This document shows positions 51,422 to 61,248 of a stretch of 64,000 nt of DNA, one piece after another (position 1 is the stretch's first letter; the number at the start of each line of letters is the position of its first letter). The DNA comes from Escherichia ruysiae. Its GTDB lineage: Bacteria; Pseudomonadota; Gammaproteobacteria; Enterobacterales; Enterobacteriaceae. The notes beneath the pieces are model-generated. The model was not told the origin of the DNA. It made no database searches and saw only the letters and a program-made list of their open reading frames with translations. The translations under genes and the position numbers were made by a program. The DNA lies in contig NZ_JAVIWS010000001.1 in the NCBI RefSeq assembly GCF_031323975.1, forward strand, positions 3,410,001 through 3,474,000. Direction: 5' to 3'.

Positions 51422-52815
51422 ACGGTGCCCTCACGACGCGGCGCGCGTTTGCGTGGGCGACGAGTACGACGACGCGTTGACGGTTCCTCGTCCAGTTCGT
51501 TAAGCATCCCTTTTTGATCTGGTGGCGCGGAAACCTGGAACTCACCCCACCATTTCACCAGACGTTGCAGTTCAGCGTTACGCTCAACTTCAGCTCGCAA
51601 GGCCAACAGGTCGTAAGCCGCACGGAACTTAGGATGCTCCAGCAGCTTCCACGCACGTTTACCCTGACGACGAGACATACGCAACTGTAGCTGCCAGATG
51701 TCGCGCGTTAAGGTAGTAAGACGTTTCGGGATCGCCAGTGAACGGCAGGCTTCGTCCAGCACATCGTTCATCGCCAGTGCGAAAGCGTCGTGATAGGTCA
51801 GGCCACTCTCCTGAGCGATCTTCTGTGCCGTCTCCAGCAGCGGATACCAGAACATGGCGGCAAACAAGAACGCCGGGTTCACACGCATATCGTTATGGAT
51901 ACGCGTGTCGGTATTCTTCAGTACCTGCTCAATAATGCGCTCCATCGGACTGTCGCCATTTTCCGTGAAGTAACGGGTAATGGTCGGGAACAGCGGCTGG
52001 AACAGATGATATTCACACAGCAGTTTATAGGTTTCGTAACCGTATCCCGCTTGTAGCAGTTTAAGAGACTCTTCAAACAGGCGTGCCGGAGGAATATCGT
52101 TCAATAAGGTAGCGAGGCGGGGGATCGGTTCTGCGGTTTCTGGGCTGATGCGCATCCCCAGTTTTGCAGCAAAACGTACCGCGCGCAGCATCCGTACCGG
52201 ATCTTCACGGTAGCGCGTTTCCGGATTACCAATCAGACGGATAACGCCGTCTTTCAGATCCTTCATGCCGCCAACGTAATCGCGAACAGTAAAATCCGCG
52301 ACGCTGTAATACAGGCTGTTGATAGTGAAATCGCGGCGCTGGGCGTCTTCTTCGATGGAACCGAAAATGTTGTCGCGTAGCAACATGCCGTTTTGCCCGC
52401 GTTGGGAGGTTGTGCGGTCGCTGACGTTACCTTCGTGGTGTCCACGGAAGGTTGCGACTTCGATAATCTCCGGGCCAAACATCACATGAGCAAGACGGAA
52501 ACGGCGACCCACCAGGCGGCAGTTACGGAATAGTTTACGCACCTGCTCAGGCGTAGCGTTGGTGGTCACGTCAAAATCTTTCGGCTTTTTGCCAAGTAAC
52601 AGGTCGCGCACGCCGCCGCCAACCAGCCAGGCTTCGTATCCCGCTTTATTGAGCCTGTACATTACCTTCAGGGCATTTTCACTGATATCTTTGCGGGAGA
52701 TAGCATGTTGCTCACGCGGGATCACCGTTACCTGGGGACGGGCGGCAGCCTGTTCAGCTTCGCTTTCCTCGCGGCTTAGCACCTTGCGGCAAAAATTAGC
52801 GACTCGGGTAAAAAT
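51418..52815 (-). CDS. pcnB: Poly(A) polymerase I PcnB
   Basis: PcnB adds poly(A) tails to RNA 3' ends and so promotes decay; it also controls ColE1 copy number. The start is the rare ATT (AUU) at 52815, read as Met before [10 protein letters not shown], with GAGGTG a few bases upstream; this gives 465 residues, as in K-12, where AUU initiation is established. The nucleotidyl-transferase motif [20 protein letters not shown] with catalytic Asp residues is at about 75-95. A basic C-terminus ([14 protein letters not shown]) binds RNA. folK is coupled by overlap. Confidence 0.97.
   Translation of the reverse strand: MFTRVANFCRKVLSREESEAEQAAARPQVTVIPREQHAISRKDISENALKVMYRLNKAGYEAWLVGGGVRDLLLGKKPKDFDVTTNATPEQVRKLFRNCRLVGRRFRLAHVMFGPEIIEVATFRGHHEGNVSDRTTSQRGQNGMLLRDNIFGSIEEDAQRRDFTINSLYYSVADFTVRDYVGGMKDLKDGVIRLIGNPETRYREDPVRMLRAVRFAAKLGMRISPETAEPIPRLATLLNDIPPARLFEESLKLLQAGYGYETYKLLCEYHLFQPLFPTITRYFTENGDSPMERIIEQVLKNTDTRIHNDMRVNPAFLFAAMFWYPLLETAQKIAQESGLTYHDAFALAMNDVLDEACRSLAIPKRLTTLTRDIWQLQLRMSRRQGKRAWKLLEHPKFRAAYDLLALRAEVERNAELQRLVKWWGEFQVSAPPDQKGMLNELDEEPSTRRRTRRPRKRAPRREGTV
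52813..52815 (-). promoter_or_regulatory. AUU start codon of pcnB
   Basis: On the minus strand, GAGGTGTACT is followed by ATT and then the codons for FTRVANF. AUU initiation is inefficient and keeps poly(A) polymerase levels low in K-12. The same context is kept here. Confidence 0.88.
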
Positions 52816-52874
52816 AGTACACCTCGGTAGTGTCAAACATCATTCAGGACAAAAAAATAGCGGCTAATCATAGC

Positions 52875-53801
52875 TCAGCATGACGCATTTGAGAATGTTG
52901 AATTTACAATTGCCGACTCAGGCACGGCGGTCAGCGTCCAGTTTTTGACGGCAGACTGAAGGATTTGCTCGACGCTGAAATCCTGCCAGTGTGTTTCTGT
53001 CTGCTGACCCAAAAATTGAAGCGCGGCGATTAACACCGGGCGCGGATCGCCTTTCGGTAACGCAGGCGCATGATTCTGCTTGGAAAGTTTAGCGCCTTGT
53101 GCGTTAAGTGCCAGCGGCAAATGAATGTAATCTGGCACTTGCCAGTCAAAAAGCTGGTACAGCGAGATTTGTCGCACCGTCGGTTCGATCAAATCTGCGC
53201 CACGGACAATTTCGCTCACGCCCTGGAAGTGATCGTCAACCACCACCGCCAGGTTATAGGCGAACAAACCATCACGGCGATGAATAATAAAATCTTCCCG
53301 CGCCAGTTTTTCGTCGGCGTGAATAATACCGCGCAACTGATCGGTAAACTGGGTGACCGGATGCTGCTGGCGGATGCGTACTGCGGCGTTTTCTGAACCA
53401 TGATGTAATTCACGGCAATGACCGTCGTAAATACCGCCAATGCTGTGAATACGCGCACGCGTACAGGTGCAGTAATAACTTAGCCCTTGCTCACGTAACC
53501 AGGCGAGTGCTTCGCGATAGGCGTCATGACGTTGCGATTGCCAGAGAACATCGCCGTCCCAGTGCAGACCGTAATGTTCCAGCTGGCGCAGGATTGTCTC
53601 TGCGGCACCGGGAACTTCACGAGGCGGGTCGATATCTTCAATGCGTACCAGCCAGCGACCTTGCCGGGCGCGTGCCTGTAGATAGCTACCAAGCGCGGCA
53701 ATCAGAGAGCCAAAATGAAGCTCGCCGGAAGGAGAGGGGGCGAAGCGACCAATATAGTGTGTGTCTGTCATCTCGTTGAACAAAAAATAAGGCGGGAGCA
53801 T
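52875..53801 (-). CDS. gluQ: Glutamyl-Q tRNA(Asp) synthetase GluQ
   Basis: GluQ activates glutamate and attaches it to the queuosine base at position 34 of tRNA(Asp). It is a truncated glutamyl-tRNA synthetase of up to 308 residues without an anticodon domain: class I motif HFGS ([12 protein letters not shown]), zinc site [10 protein letters not shown]...DGHC, and KLSKQNH near the end. The first ATG (53801) lies inside the dksA terminator; ATG 53771 ([10 protein letters not shown]) gives 298 residues and may be the real start. It follows dksA closely. Confidence 0.95.
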   Translation of the reverse strand: MLPPYFLFNEMTDTHYIGRFAPSPSGELHFGSLIAALGSYLQARARQGRWLVRIEDIDPPREVPGAAETILRQLEHYGLHWDGDVLWQSQRHDAYREALAWLREQGLSYYCTCTRARIHSIGGIYDGHCRELHHGSENAAVRIRQQHPVTQFTDQLRGIIHADEKLAREDFIIHRRDGLFAYNLAVVVDDHFQGVSEIVRGADLIEPTVRQISLYQLFDWQVPDYIHLPLALNAQGAKLSKQNHAPALPKGDPRPVLIAALQFLGQQTETHWQDFSVEQILQSAVKNWTLTAVPESAIVNSTFSNASC

Positions 53802-53810
53802 TTCCCGCCT
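53784..53810 (-). terminator. dksA terminator overlapping the first gluQ start
   Basis: On the minus strand AGGCGGGA and TCCCGCCT pair around AATGC, followed by TTATTTTTTG. The ATG at 53801 falls in the loop and descending arm. In Shigella a terminator at this place links gluQ expression to dksA. Confidence 0.85.
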
Positions 53811-53837
53811 GTGGTAAACGTGATGGAACGGCTGTAA

Positions 53838-54293
53838 TTAGCCAGCCATCTGTTTTTCGCGAATTTCAGCCAGCGTTTTGCAGTCGATGCACAGATCGGC
53901 TGTCGGGCGCGCTTCCAGACGACGAATACCAATTTCAACACCGCAGGATTCGCAGTAGCCGAAATCTTCGTCTTCCACTTTTTTCAGCGTCTTCTCGATC
54001 TTTTTGATCAGCTTACGCTCGCGATCGCGGTTACGCAGTTCGAGGCTGAACTCTTCTTCCTGGGCTGCACGGTCTACCGGATCCGGGAAGTTGGCTGCTT
54101 CATCCTGCATATGTGTAACGGTGCGATCGACTTCATCCCTGAGTTGATTACGCCATGCTTCCAGAATACGACGGAAGTGCGCCAGCTGGGCTTCATTCAT
54201 ATACTCTTCGCCCGGCTTCTCCTGATATGGTTCCACCCCAGCGATGGCGAGAATACTCAGGGACGATGTTTTACGGTTTTGCCCTTCTTGCAT
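53838..54293 (-). CDS. dksA: RNA polymerase-binding factor DksA
   Basis: DksA enters the RNA polymerase secondary channel and, with ppGpp, sets the stringent response. The 151 residues start at 54293 (MQEGQNRK). A coiled coil spans about residues 33-108 with the tip acidic pair in [11 protein letters not shown] (Asp71, Asp74); the zinc finger is CESCG and CIDC near the end. The leader contains a GGAGAAGC site. Confidence 0.98.
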   Translation of the reverse strand: MQEGQNRKTSSLSILAIAGVEPYQEKPGEEYMNEAQLAHFRRILEAWRNQLRDEVDRTVTHMQDEAANFPDPVDRAAQEEEFSLELRNRDRERKLIKKIEKTLKKVEDEDFGYCESCGVEIGIRRLEARPTADLCIDCKTLAEIREKQMAG

Positions 54294-54470
54294 GTTGCTT
54301 CTCCTTAACACGCACTATCGATCCCCATGTTCGGGGGAAAAATGAGGCCGCTATAAATAGCAGATGCTTTTCCGGATAGCAATTATCTAAACGTAACACT
54401 TGACAACTGTGTGAGGAAAAGCGTATTTGCGCACGCGACCAGAATGTAAATTAACCAGTTACTTACTTTA

Positions 54471-55720
<1,250 letters not shown>

Positions 55721-55793
55721 GTGAGGTACTCGGTTATGAATTACCGCGATGCTACAATGTGGCGCGAAGAATGTTAACCCTCAGGAGCGTTTT

Positions 55794-58223
55794 GTGTCGT
55801 CGTTGCCCGTTGCTGCCGTCTTACCTGAATTACTTGCTGCTCTCGATACCGCACCGCAGGTGTTATTAAGCGCGCCGACCGGAGCCGGGAAATCGACCTG
55901 GTTGCCGCTGCAACTGCTGGCGCATCCAGGCATTAACGGAAAAATTATCCTGCTGGAGCCACGGCGTCTGGCGGCACGTAACGTTGCGCAACGACTGGCG
56001 GAGCTGCTTAACGAAAAGCCTGGTGACACGGTTGGCTACCGGATGCGTGCGCAAAACTGCGTGGGGCCGAATACCCGACTGGAAGTGGTTACGGAAGGCG
56101 TGCTGACGCGCATGATCCAACGCGACCCAGAGCTGAGCGGCGTCGGTATGGTGATCCTCGATGAATTTCACGAGCGTAGCTTGCAGGCGGATTTGGCGCT
56201 GGCACTATTGCTGGACGTGCAACAAGGGCTGCGCGATGACTTAAAACTGCTCATTATGTCGGCCACGCTGGATAACGATCGTTTGCAACAAATGCTGCCG
56301 CAAGCGCCGGTTATTGTTTCCGAAGGACGTTCGTATCCAGTAGAACGTCGCTATTTGCCGTTGTCCACACATCAACGCTTTGACGAGGCTGTCGCGGTTG
56401 CTACCGCCGAATTGCTGCGTCAGGAAAGCGGATCATTACTCTTATTTTTACCCGGCGTCGGAGAAATTCAGCGCGTTCAGGAACAACTGTCTTCGCGCAT
56501 CGGCAGTGATGTGTTGCTCTGCCCGCTGTATGGCGCGTTGTCGCTGAACGATCAGCGAAAAGCGATCCTTCCGGCACCGCAAGGAATGCGTAAAGTGGTG
56601 CTGGCAACCAATATCGCTGAAACCAGTTTAACCATCGAAGGTATTCGCCTGGTGGTGGATTGTGCCCAGGAGCGTGTAGCGCGCTTTGATCCGCGCACGG
56701 GGCTTACGCGATTGATTACTCAACGCGTTAGTCAGGCATCAATGACGCAACGCGCCGGGCGTGCCGGGCGTCTGGAACCGGGTATTTGTCTGCATTTAAT
56801 CGCCAAAGAACAAGCAGAACGCGCTGCCGCGCAAAGTGAACCGGAGATCTTACAAAGCGATCTCTCCGGTTTGCTGATGGAATTACTGCAATGGGGATGC
56901 AGCGATCCGGCGCAGATGAGTTGGCTTGATCAACCGCCAGCGGTGAATCTACAGGCCGCGAAACGCCTGTTAGGGATGCTGGGGGCACTGGACGGCGAAC
57001 GGCTTAGTGCGCAAGGGCAAAAAATGGCGACACTGGGTAACGATCCACGTTTAGCGGCAATGCTGGTGAGCGCGAAGAGCGACGACGAAGCCGCAACCGC
57101 CGCAAAAATTGCTGCCATTCTCGAAGAGCCGCCACGGATGGGGAATAGCGATCTGGGTGTGGCGTTTTCGCGTAATCAACCGGCCTGGCAGCAACGCAGT
57201 CAACAGCTATTAAAACGCTTAAATGTGCGTGGCGGCGAGGCAGACAGTTCGCTTATCGCGCCGTTACTTGCTGAGGCGTTTGCCGATCGCATTGCTCGTC
57301 GTCGTGGGCAAGAAGGGCGCTATCAGCTGGCGAACGGCATGGGAGCGATGCTGGACACCGATGATGCCTTAAGCCGCCATGAATGGCTGGTCGCACCGTT
57401 ATTATTGCAGGGCAGCGCCTCGCCGGATGCGCGAATTTTACTGGCGCTACCGGTCGATATCGATGAGTTAATACAGCGTTGTCCGCAGCTATTACGGCAG
57501 TCTGATACCGTTGAATGGGACGATGTGCAAGGCACACTAAAAGCCTGGCGTCGGTTGCAGATTGGTCAGCTCACAGTAAAAGTACAGCCGCTGGCGAAAC
57601 CGTCGGAAGATGAATTACATCATGCAATGCTCAACGGTATTCGCGATAAAGGTCTCAGTGTACTTAACTGGACACCGGAAGCGGAACAGCTACGTTTGCG
57701 TTTGCTGTGTGCTGCGAAGTGGCTACCGGAATATGACTGGCCAGCGGTTGATGAGGCAAATTTGCTGGCGACGCTGGAAGCGTGGTTGTTGCCACATATG
57801 AGCGGTGTACATTCACTGCGTGGCCTGAAATCACTCGATATTTACCAGGCGCTGCGCGGGTTACTTGATTGGGGAATGCAGCAACGGCTGGATAGTGAAC
57901 TTCCTGCGCATTACACTGTGCCGACGGGAAGCCGGATCGCCATTCGTTATCATGAAGATAACCCGCCCGCGCTGGCGGTGAGAATGCAGGAGATGTTTGG
58001 CGAGGCCACCAATCCGACGATCGCCCAGGGGCGCGTGCCGCTGGTGCTGGAGTTGCTTTCACCCGCCCAAAGGCCGCTGCAAATCACGCGTGATTTAAGC
58101 GCCTTCTGGCAGGGGGCGTATCGCGAAGTGCAAAAAGAGATGAAAGGGCGTTATCCCAAACATGTCTGGCCGGACGACCCCGCCAACACCGCGCCGACGC
58201 GCCGGACGAAAAAGTATTCGTAA
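55794..58223 (+). CDS. hrpB: DEAH-box ATP-dependent helicase HrpB
   Basis: HrpB is a DEAH/RHA-family helicase of unknown target. I start at GTG 55794, which has AGGAG eight bases upstream, giving 809 residues; an upstream ATG in the frame at 55749 has no such site. Motifs are GAGKST (residues 30-35), DEFH (123-126), SAT, and QRAGRAGR. The C-terminal half is the HrpB-specific domain ending RRTKKYS. A palindrome cluster separates it from mrcB. Confidence 0.95.
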   Translation: MSSLPVAAVLPELLAALDTAPQVLLSAPTGAGKSTWLPLQLLAHPGINGKIILLEPRRLAARNVAQRLAELLNEKPGDTVGYRMRAQNCVGPNTRLEVVTEGVLTRMIQRDPELSGVGMVILDEFHERSLQADLALALLLDVQQGLRDDLKLLIMSATLDNDRLQQMLPQAPVIVSEGRSYPVERRYLPLSTHQRFDEAVAVATAELLRQESGSLLLFLPGVGEIQRVQEQLSSRIGSDVLLCPLYGALSLNDQRKAILPAPQGMRKVVLATNIAETSLTIEGIRLVVDCAQERVARFDPRTGLTRLITQRVSQASMTQRAGRAGRLEPGICLHLIAKEQAERAAAQSEPEILQSDLSGLLMELLQWGCSDPAQMSWLDQPPAVNLQAAKRLLGMLGALDGERLSAQGQKMATLGNDPRLAAMLVSAKSDDEAATAAKIAAILEEPPRMGNSDLGVAFSRNQPAWQQRSQQLLKRLNVRGGEADSSLIAPLLAEAFADRIARRRGQEGRYQLANGMGAMLDTDDALSRHEWLVAPLLLQGSASPDARILLALPVDIDELIQRCPQLLRQSDTVEWDDVQGTLKAWRRLQIGQLTVKVQPLAKPSEDELHHAMLNGIRDKGLSVLNWTPEAEQLRLRLLCAAKWLPEYDWPAVDEANLLATLEAWLLPHMSGVHSLRGLKSLDIYQALRGLLDWGMQQRLDSELPAHYTVPTGSRIAIRYHEDNPPALAVRMQEMFGEATNPTIAQGRVPLVLELLSPAQRPLQITRDLSAFWQGAYREVQKEMKGRYPKHVWPDDPANTAPTRRTKKYS

Positions 58224-58235
58224 AACGGGTATGGG

Positions 58236-58330
58236 CAGTCCCCTCGCCCCTATGGGGAGAGGGATAGGGTGAGGGGTAATGTGCGCGCTGATGCCCTCAC
58301 CCCGGCCCTCTCCCACAGGGAGAGGGAGAA
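58236..58330. repeat. CTCTCCC-type palindrome cluster (Box C-like)
   Basis: GGGAGAGGG-ATA-GGGTGAGGG (58255-58275) is repeated inverted as CCCTCACCC-CGG-CCCTCTCCC (58294-58314), and the second arm can also pair with GGGAGAGGG at 58318-58326. The first arm has another partner, CCCCTCGCCCC. This resembles the GC-rich Box C intergenic repeats of E. coli; the family name is a guess. Confidence 0.75.
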
Positions 58331-58417
58331 AAGCAATTTTGAGAGATATCTTCTTCTGTCTTGCAACGGAAGAACAGAAAATCGGGCTTTTGCGCCTGAA
58401 TATTGCGGAGAAAAAGT

Positions 58418-60922
58418 ATGGCCGGGAATGACCGCGAGCCAATTGGACGCAAAGGGAAACCGACGCGTCCTGTCAAACAAAAGGTAAGCCGTCGTCGTTA
58501 CGAAGATGACGATGATTATGATGACTATGAGGATGAAGAACCGATGCCGCGCAAAGGTAAGGGCAAAGGGCGTAAGCCTCGTGGTAAACGCGGCTGGCTC
58601 TGGCTGCTACTGAAACTGGGCATCGTATTTGCGGTGTTAATCGCCGTTTACGGGGTTTATCTCGATCAAAAAATTCGCAGCCGTATTGATGGCAAGGTCT
58701 GGCAATTGCCAGCGGCAGTTTATGGTCGGATGGTAAACCTTGAGCCAGACATGACTATCAGCAAGAACGAGATGGTGAAACTGTTAGAGGCGACCCAATA
58801 TCGTCAGGTGTCGAAGATGACCCGTCCTGGCGAATTTACCGTGCAGGCTAACAGCATTGAGATGATCCGCCGTCCGTTTGATTTCCCGGATAGTAAAGAA
58901 GGGCAGGTGCGTGCGCGCCTGACCTTTGATGGCGATCATCTGGCGACCATCGTCAATATGGAGAACAACCGTCAGTTCGGCTTCTTCCGTCTTGATCCGC
59001 GCCTGATCACCATGATCTCCTCGCCAAACGGTGAGCAGCGTCTGTTTGTGCCGCGCAGTGGATTCCCGGATCTGCTGGTGGATACCTTGCTGGCGACGGA
59101 AGACCGTCATTTCTATGAGCATGATGGGATCAGCCTCTACTCAATTGGGCGTGCGGTGCTGGCAAACCTGACCGCCGGTCGCACGGTGCAGGGGGCGAGT
59201 ACGCTGACGCAACAGTTGGTGAAAAACTTGTTCCTTTCCAGTGAGCGTTCTTACTGGCGTAAAGCGAACGAAGCTTATATGGCGCTGATCATGGATGCGC
59301 GTTACAGCAAAGACCGCATTCTTGAGCTGTATATGAACGAGGTGTATCTCGGTCAGAGCGGTGACAACGAAATCCGTGGTTTCCCGCTGGCGAGCCTGTA
59401 CTACTTTGGTCGTCCGGTGGAAGAGTTGAGCCTTGACCAGCAGGCGCTGTTAGTCGGTATGGTGAAAGGCGCGTCAATTTACAACCCGTGGCGTAACCCA
59501 AAACTGGCACTGGAGCGACGTAATCTGGTGCTGCGATTGCTGCAACAACAGCAGATTATTGATCAAGAACTCTACGACATGTTGAGCGCGCGTCCGCTGG
59601 GCGTTCAGCCGCGCGGTGGGGTAATCTCTCCACAGCCTGCTTTTATGCAACTGGTACGTCAGGAGCTGCAGGCGAAACTGGGCGATAAAGTGAAAGATCT
59701 CTCCGGCGTGAAGATCTTCACTACCTTTGACTCGGTGGCTCAGGACGCGGCAGAAAAAGCTGCCGTGGAAGGTATTCCGGCACTGAAGAAACAGCGTAAG
59801 TTGAGCGATCTGGAAACGGCTATTGTGGTTGTTGACCGCTTTAGCGGTGAGGTTCGTGCCATGGTCGGTGGTTCGGAACCGCAGTTTGCGGGTTATAACC
59901 GTGCGATGCAGGCGCGTCGTTCGATTGGTTCACTGGCAAAACCAGCGACTTATCTGACGGCCTTAAGCCAGCCGAAAATCTATCGTCTGAACACGTGGAT
60001 TGCCGACGCCCCCATCGCGCTGCGTCAGCCGAACGGTCAGGTCTGGTCACCGCAGAACGATGATCGTCGCTATAGCGAAAGCGGCAGAGTGATGCTGGTG
60101 GATGCGTTGACCCGTTCTATGAACGTGCCAACGGTAAATCTGGGGATGGCGCTGGGGCTGCCTGCGGTTACGGACACCTGGATTAAGCTGGGCGTGCCGA
60201 AAGATCAGCTGAATCCGGTTCCGGCTATGTTACTGGGGGCGTTGAACTTAACGCCAATCGAAGTGGCGCAGGCATTCCAGACTATCGCCAGCGGAGGTAA
60301 CCGCGCACCGCTTTCTGCACTGCGTTCAGTGATTGCTGAAGATGGTAAAGTGCTCTATCAGAGTTTCCCGCAGGCGGAACGCGCTGTTCCGGCGCAGGCG
60401 GCGTATCTGACATTGTGGACCATGCAGCAGGTTGTACAACGCGGTACGGGTCGTCAGCTTGGGGCGAAATATCCAAATCTGCATCTGGCAGGGAAAACAG
60501 GGACTACCAACAACAACGTTGATACCTGGTTTGCGGGCATTGACGGCAGCACGGTGACCATCACCTGGGTTGGCCGCGATAACAACCAGCCAACTAAACT
60601 GTATGGCGCCAGTGGGGCGATGTCGATTTACCAGCGTTATCTGGCGAACCAGACGCCAACGCCGCTGAATCTTGTACCGCCGGAAGATATTGTGGATATG
60701 GGCGTGGACTACGACGGTAACTTTGTTTGCAGCGGTGGTATGAGAACCTTGCCAGTATGGACCAGCGATCCTGATTCGTTGTGCCAGCAAAGCGAGATTC
60801 AACAGCAGCCGTCGGGCAATCCGTTTGATCAGTCTTCTCAGCCGCAGCAACCTGCGCAACAGGAGCAGAAAGACAGCGACGGCGTAGCAGGCTGGATCAA
60901 GGACATGTTTGGCAGTAATTAA
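58418..60922 (+). CDS. mrcB: Penicillin-binding protein 1B MrcB
   Basis: MrcB polymerises and crosslinks peptidoglycan and is activated by the lipoprotein LpoB. The start MAGNDREP at 58418 gives 834 residues. A cytoplasmic acidic tail with [11 protein letters not shown] and a Lys-rich stretch precedes one membrane segment (about 60-82). The UB2H domain, the glycosyltransferase Glu228 ([12 protein letters not shown]) and the transpeptidase with SLAK near 505 and KTGTT follow. The tail repeats and the C-terminal Gln-Pro stretch are shorter than in K-12 (844). Confidence 0.98.
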   Translation: MAGNDREPIGRKGKPTRPVKQKVSRRRYEDDDDYDDYEDEEPMPRKGKGKGRKPRGKRGWLWLLLKLGIVFAVLIAVYGVYLDQKIRSRIDGKVWQLPAAVYGRMVNLEPDMTISKNEMVKLLEATQYRQVSKMTRPGEFTVQANSIEMIRRPFDFPDSKEGQVRARLTFDGDHLATIVNMENNRQFGFFRLDPRLITMISSPNGEQRLFVPRSGFPDLLVDTLLATEDRHFYEHDGISLYSIGRAVLANLTAGRTVQGASTLTQQLVKNLFLSSERSYWRKANEAYMALIMDARYSKDRILELYMNEVYLGQSGDNEIRGFPLASLYYFGRPVEELSLDQQALLVGMVKGASIYNPWRNPKLALERRNLVLRLLQQQQIIDQELYDMLSARPLGVQPRGGVISPQPAFMQLVRQELQAKLGDKVKDLSGVKIFTTFDSVAQDAAEKAAVEGIPALKKQRKLSDLETAIVVVDRFSGEVRAMVGGSEPQFAGYNRAMQARRSIGSLAKPATYLTALSQPKIYRLNTWIADAPIALRQPNGQVWSPQNDDRRYSESGRVMLVDALTRSMNVPTVNLGMALGLPAVTDTWIKLGVPKDQLNPVPAMLLGALNLTPIEVAQAFQTIASGGNRAPLSALRSVIAEDGKVLYQSFPQAERAVPAQAAYLTLWTMQQVVQRGTGRQLGAKYPNLHLAGKTGTTNNNVDTWFAGIDGSTVTITWVGRDNNQPTKLYGASGAMSIYQRYLANQTPTPLNLVPPEDIVDMGVDYDGNFVCSGGMRTLPVWTSDPDSLCQQSEIQQQPSGNPFDQSSQPQQPAQQEQKDSDGVAGWIKDMFGSN

Positions 60923-60954
60923 CGTTCTCAGGCAGTAATGCGTTGATACTAATG

Positions 60955-60984
60955 GCAGGTTCTCTGTTGATACAGGGAACCTGC
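60955..60984 (+). terminator. Stem-loop after mrcB
   Basis: GCAGGTTCTCTG and CAGGGAACCTGC form a 12-base stem with one G-T pair around TTGATA. No T-run follows. It marks the end of the core segment before the accessory genes. Confidence 0.65.
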
Positions 60985-61248
60985 TAAATTTAGTGGGATG
61001 CAAATATCAGAAGAAATTGACCTGTTTAATATTCAACGCAATGAATTTAAATATTTTTTGCGTGAAACATTCTTCCTTTGATGCCAACAGACATCCTCTC
61101 AGAATAGTCGATGAAAGCGTATCGACACAGCCTTTGCCGGACTTAATGAGAAAGCGAATCAAAAAGGTAAATAGTGAATGACTATAGCAGTGCACGCTAA
61201 TGAGGTATCTCTCAACGTTGTTATTGGTATTAATGAGGGGGGCAAAAG
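60985..61248 (+). promoter_or_regulatory. AT-rich leader of the accessory operon
   Basis: This gap between the mrcB hairpin and the methyltransferase gene is AT-rich and I see no convincing gene; a 62-codon frame (60993-61181) has no ribosome site. It contains the inverted repeat GTCGAT-N8-ATCGAC at 61107-61126, a possible operator. GAGGGGGG just before the ATG at 61249 is the ribosome site. Confidence 0.6.
61107..61126. promoter_or_regulatory. Possible operator palindrome (GTCGAT-N8-ATCGAC)
   Basis: Two perfect six-base arms face each other across eight bases, 123 bases before the start of a gene for a helix-turn-helix methyltransferase. XRE-type methyltransferases often repress their own operon at such sites; this is inference. 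Confidence 0.35.

Noticed and set aside
58095..58442. Minus-strand frame across the hrpB-mrcB palindrome cluster
   Set aside because: It is produced by the repeated CTCTCCC sequence and the 3' end of hrpB; no ribosome site.
60993..61181. 62-codon frame in the leader after mrcB
   Set aside because: It starts without a ribosome site right after the mrcB hairpin and resembles no known control protein; the gap is better explained as a promoter region.
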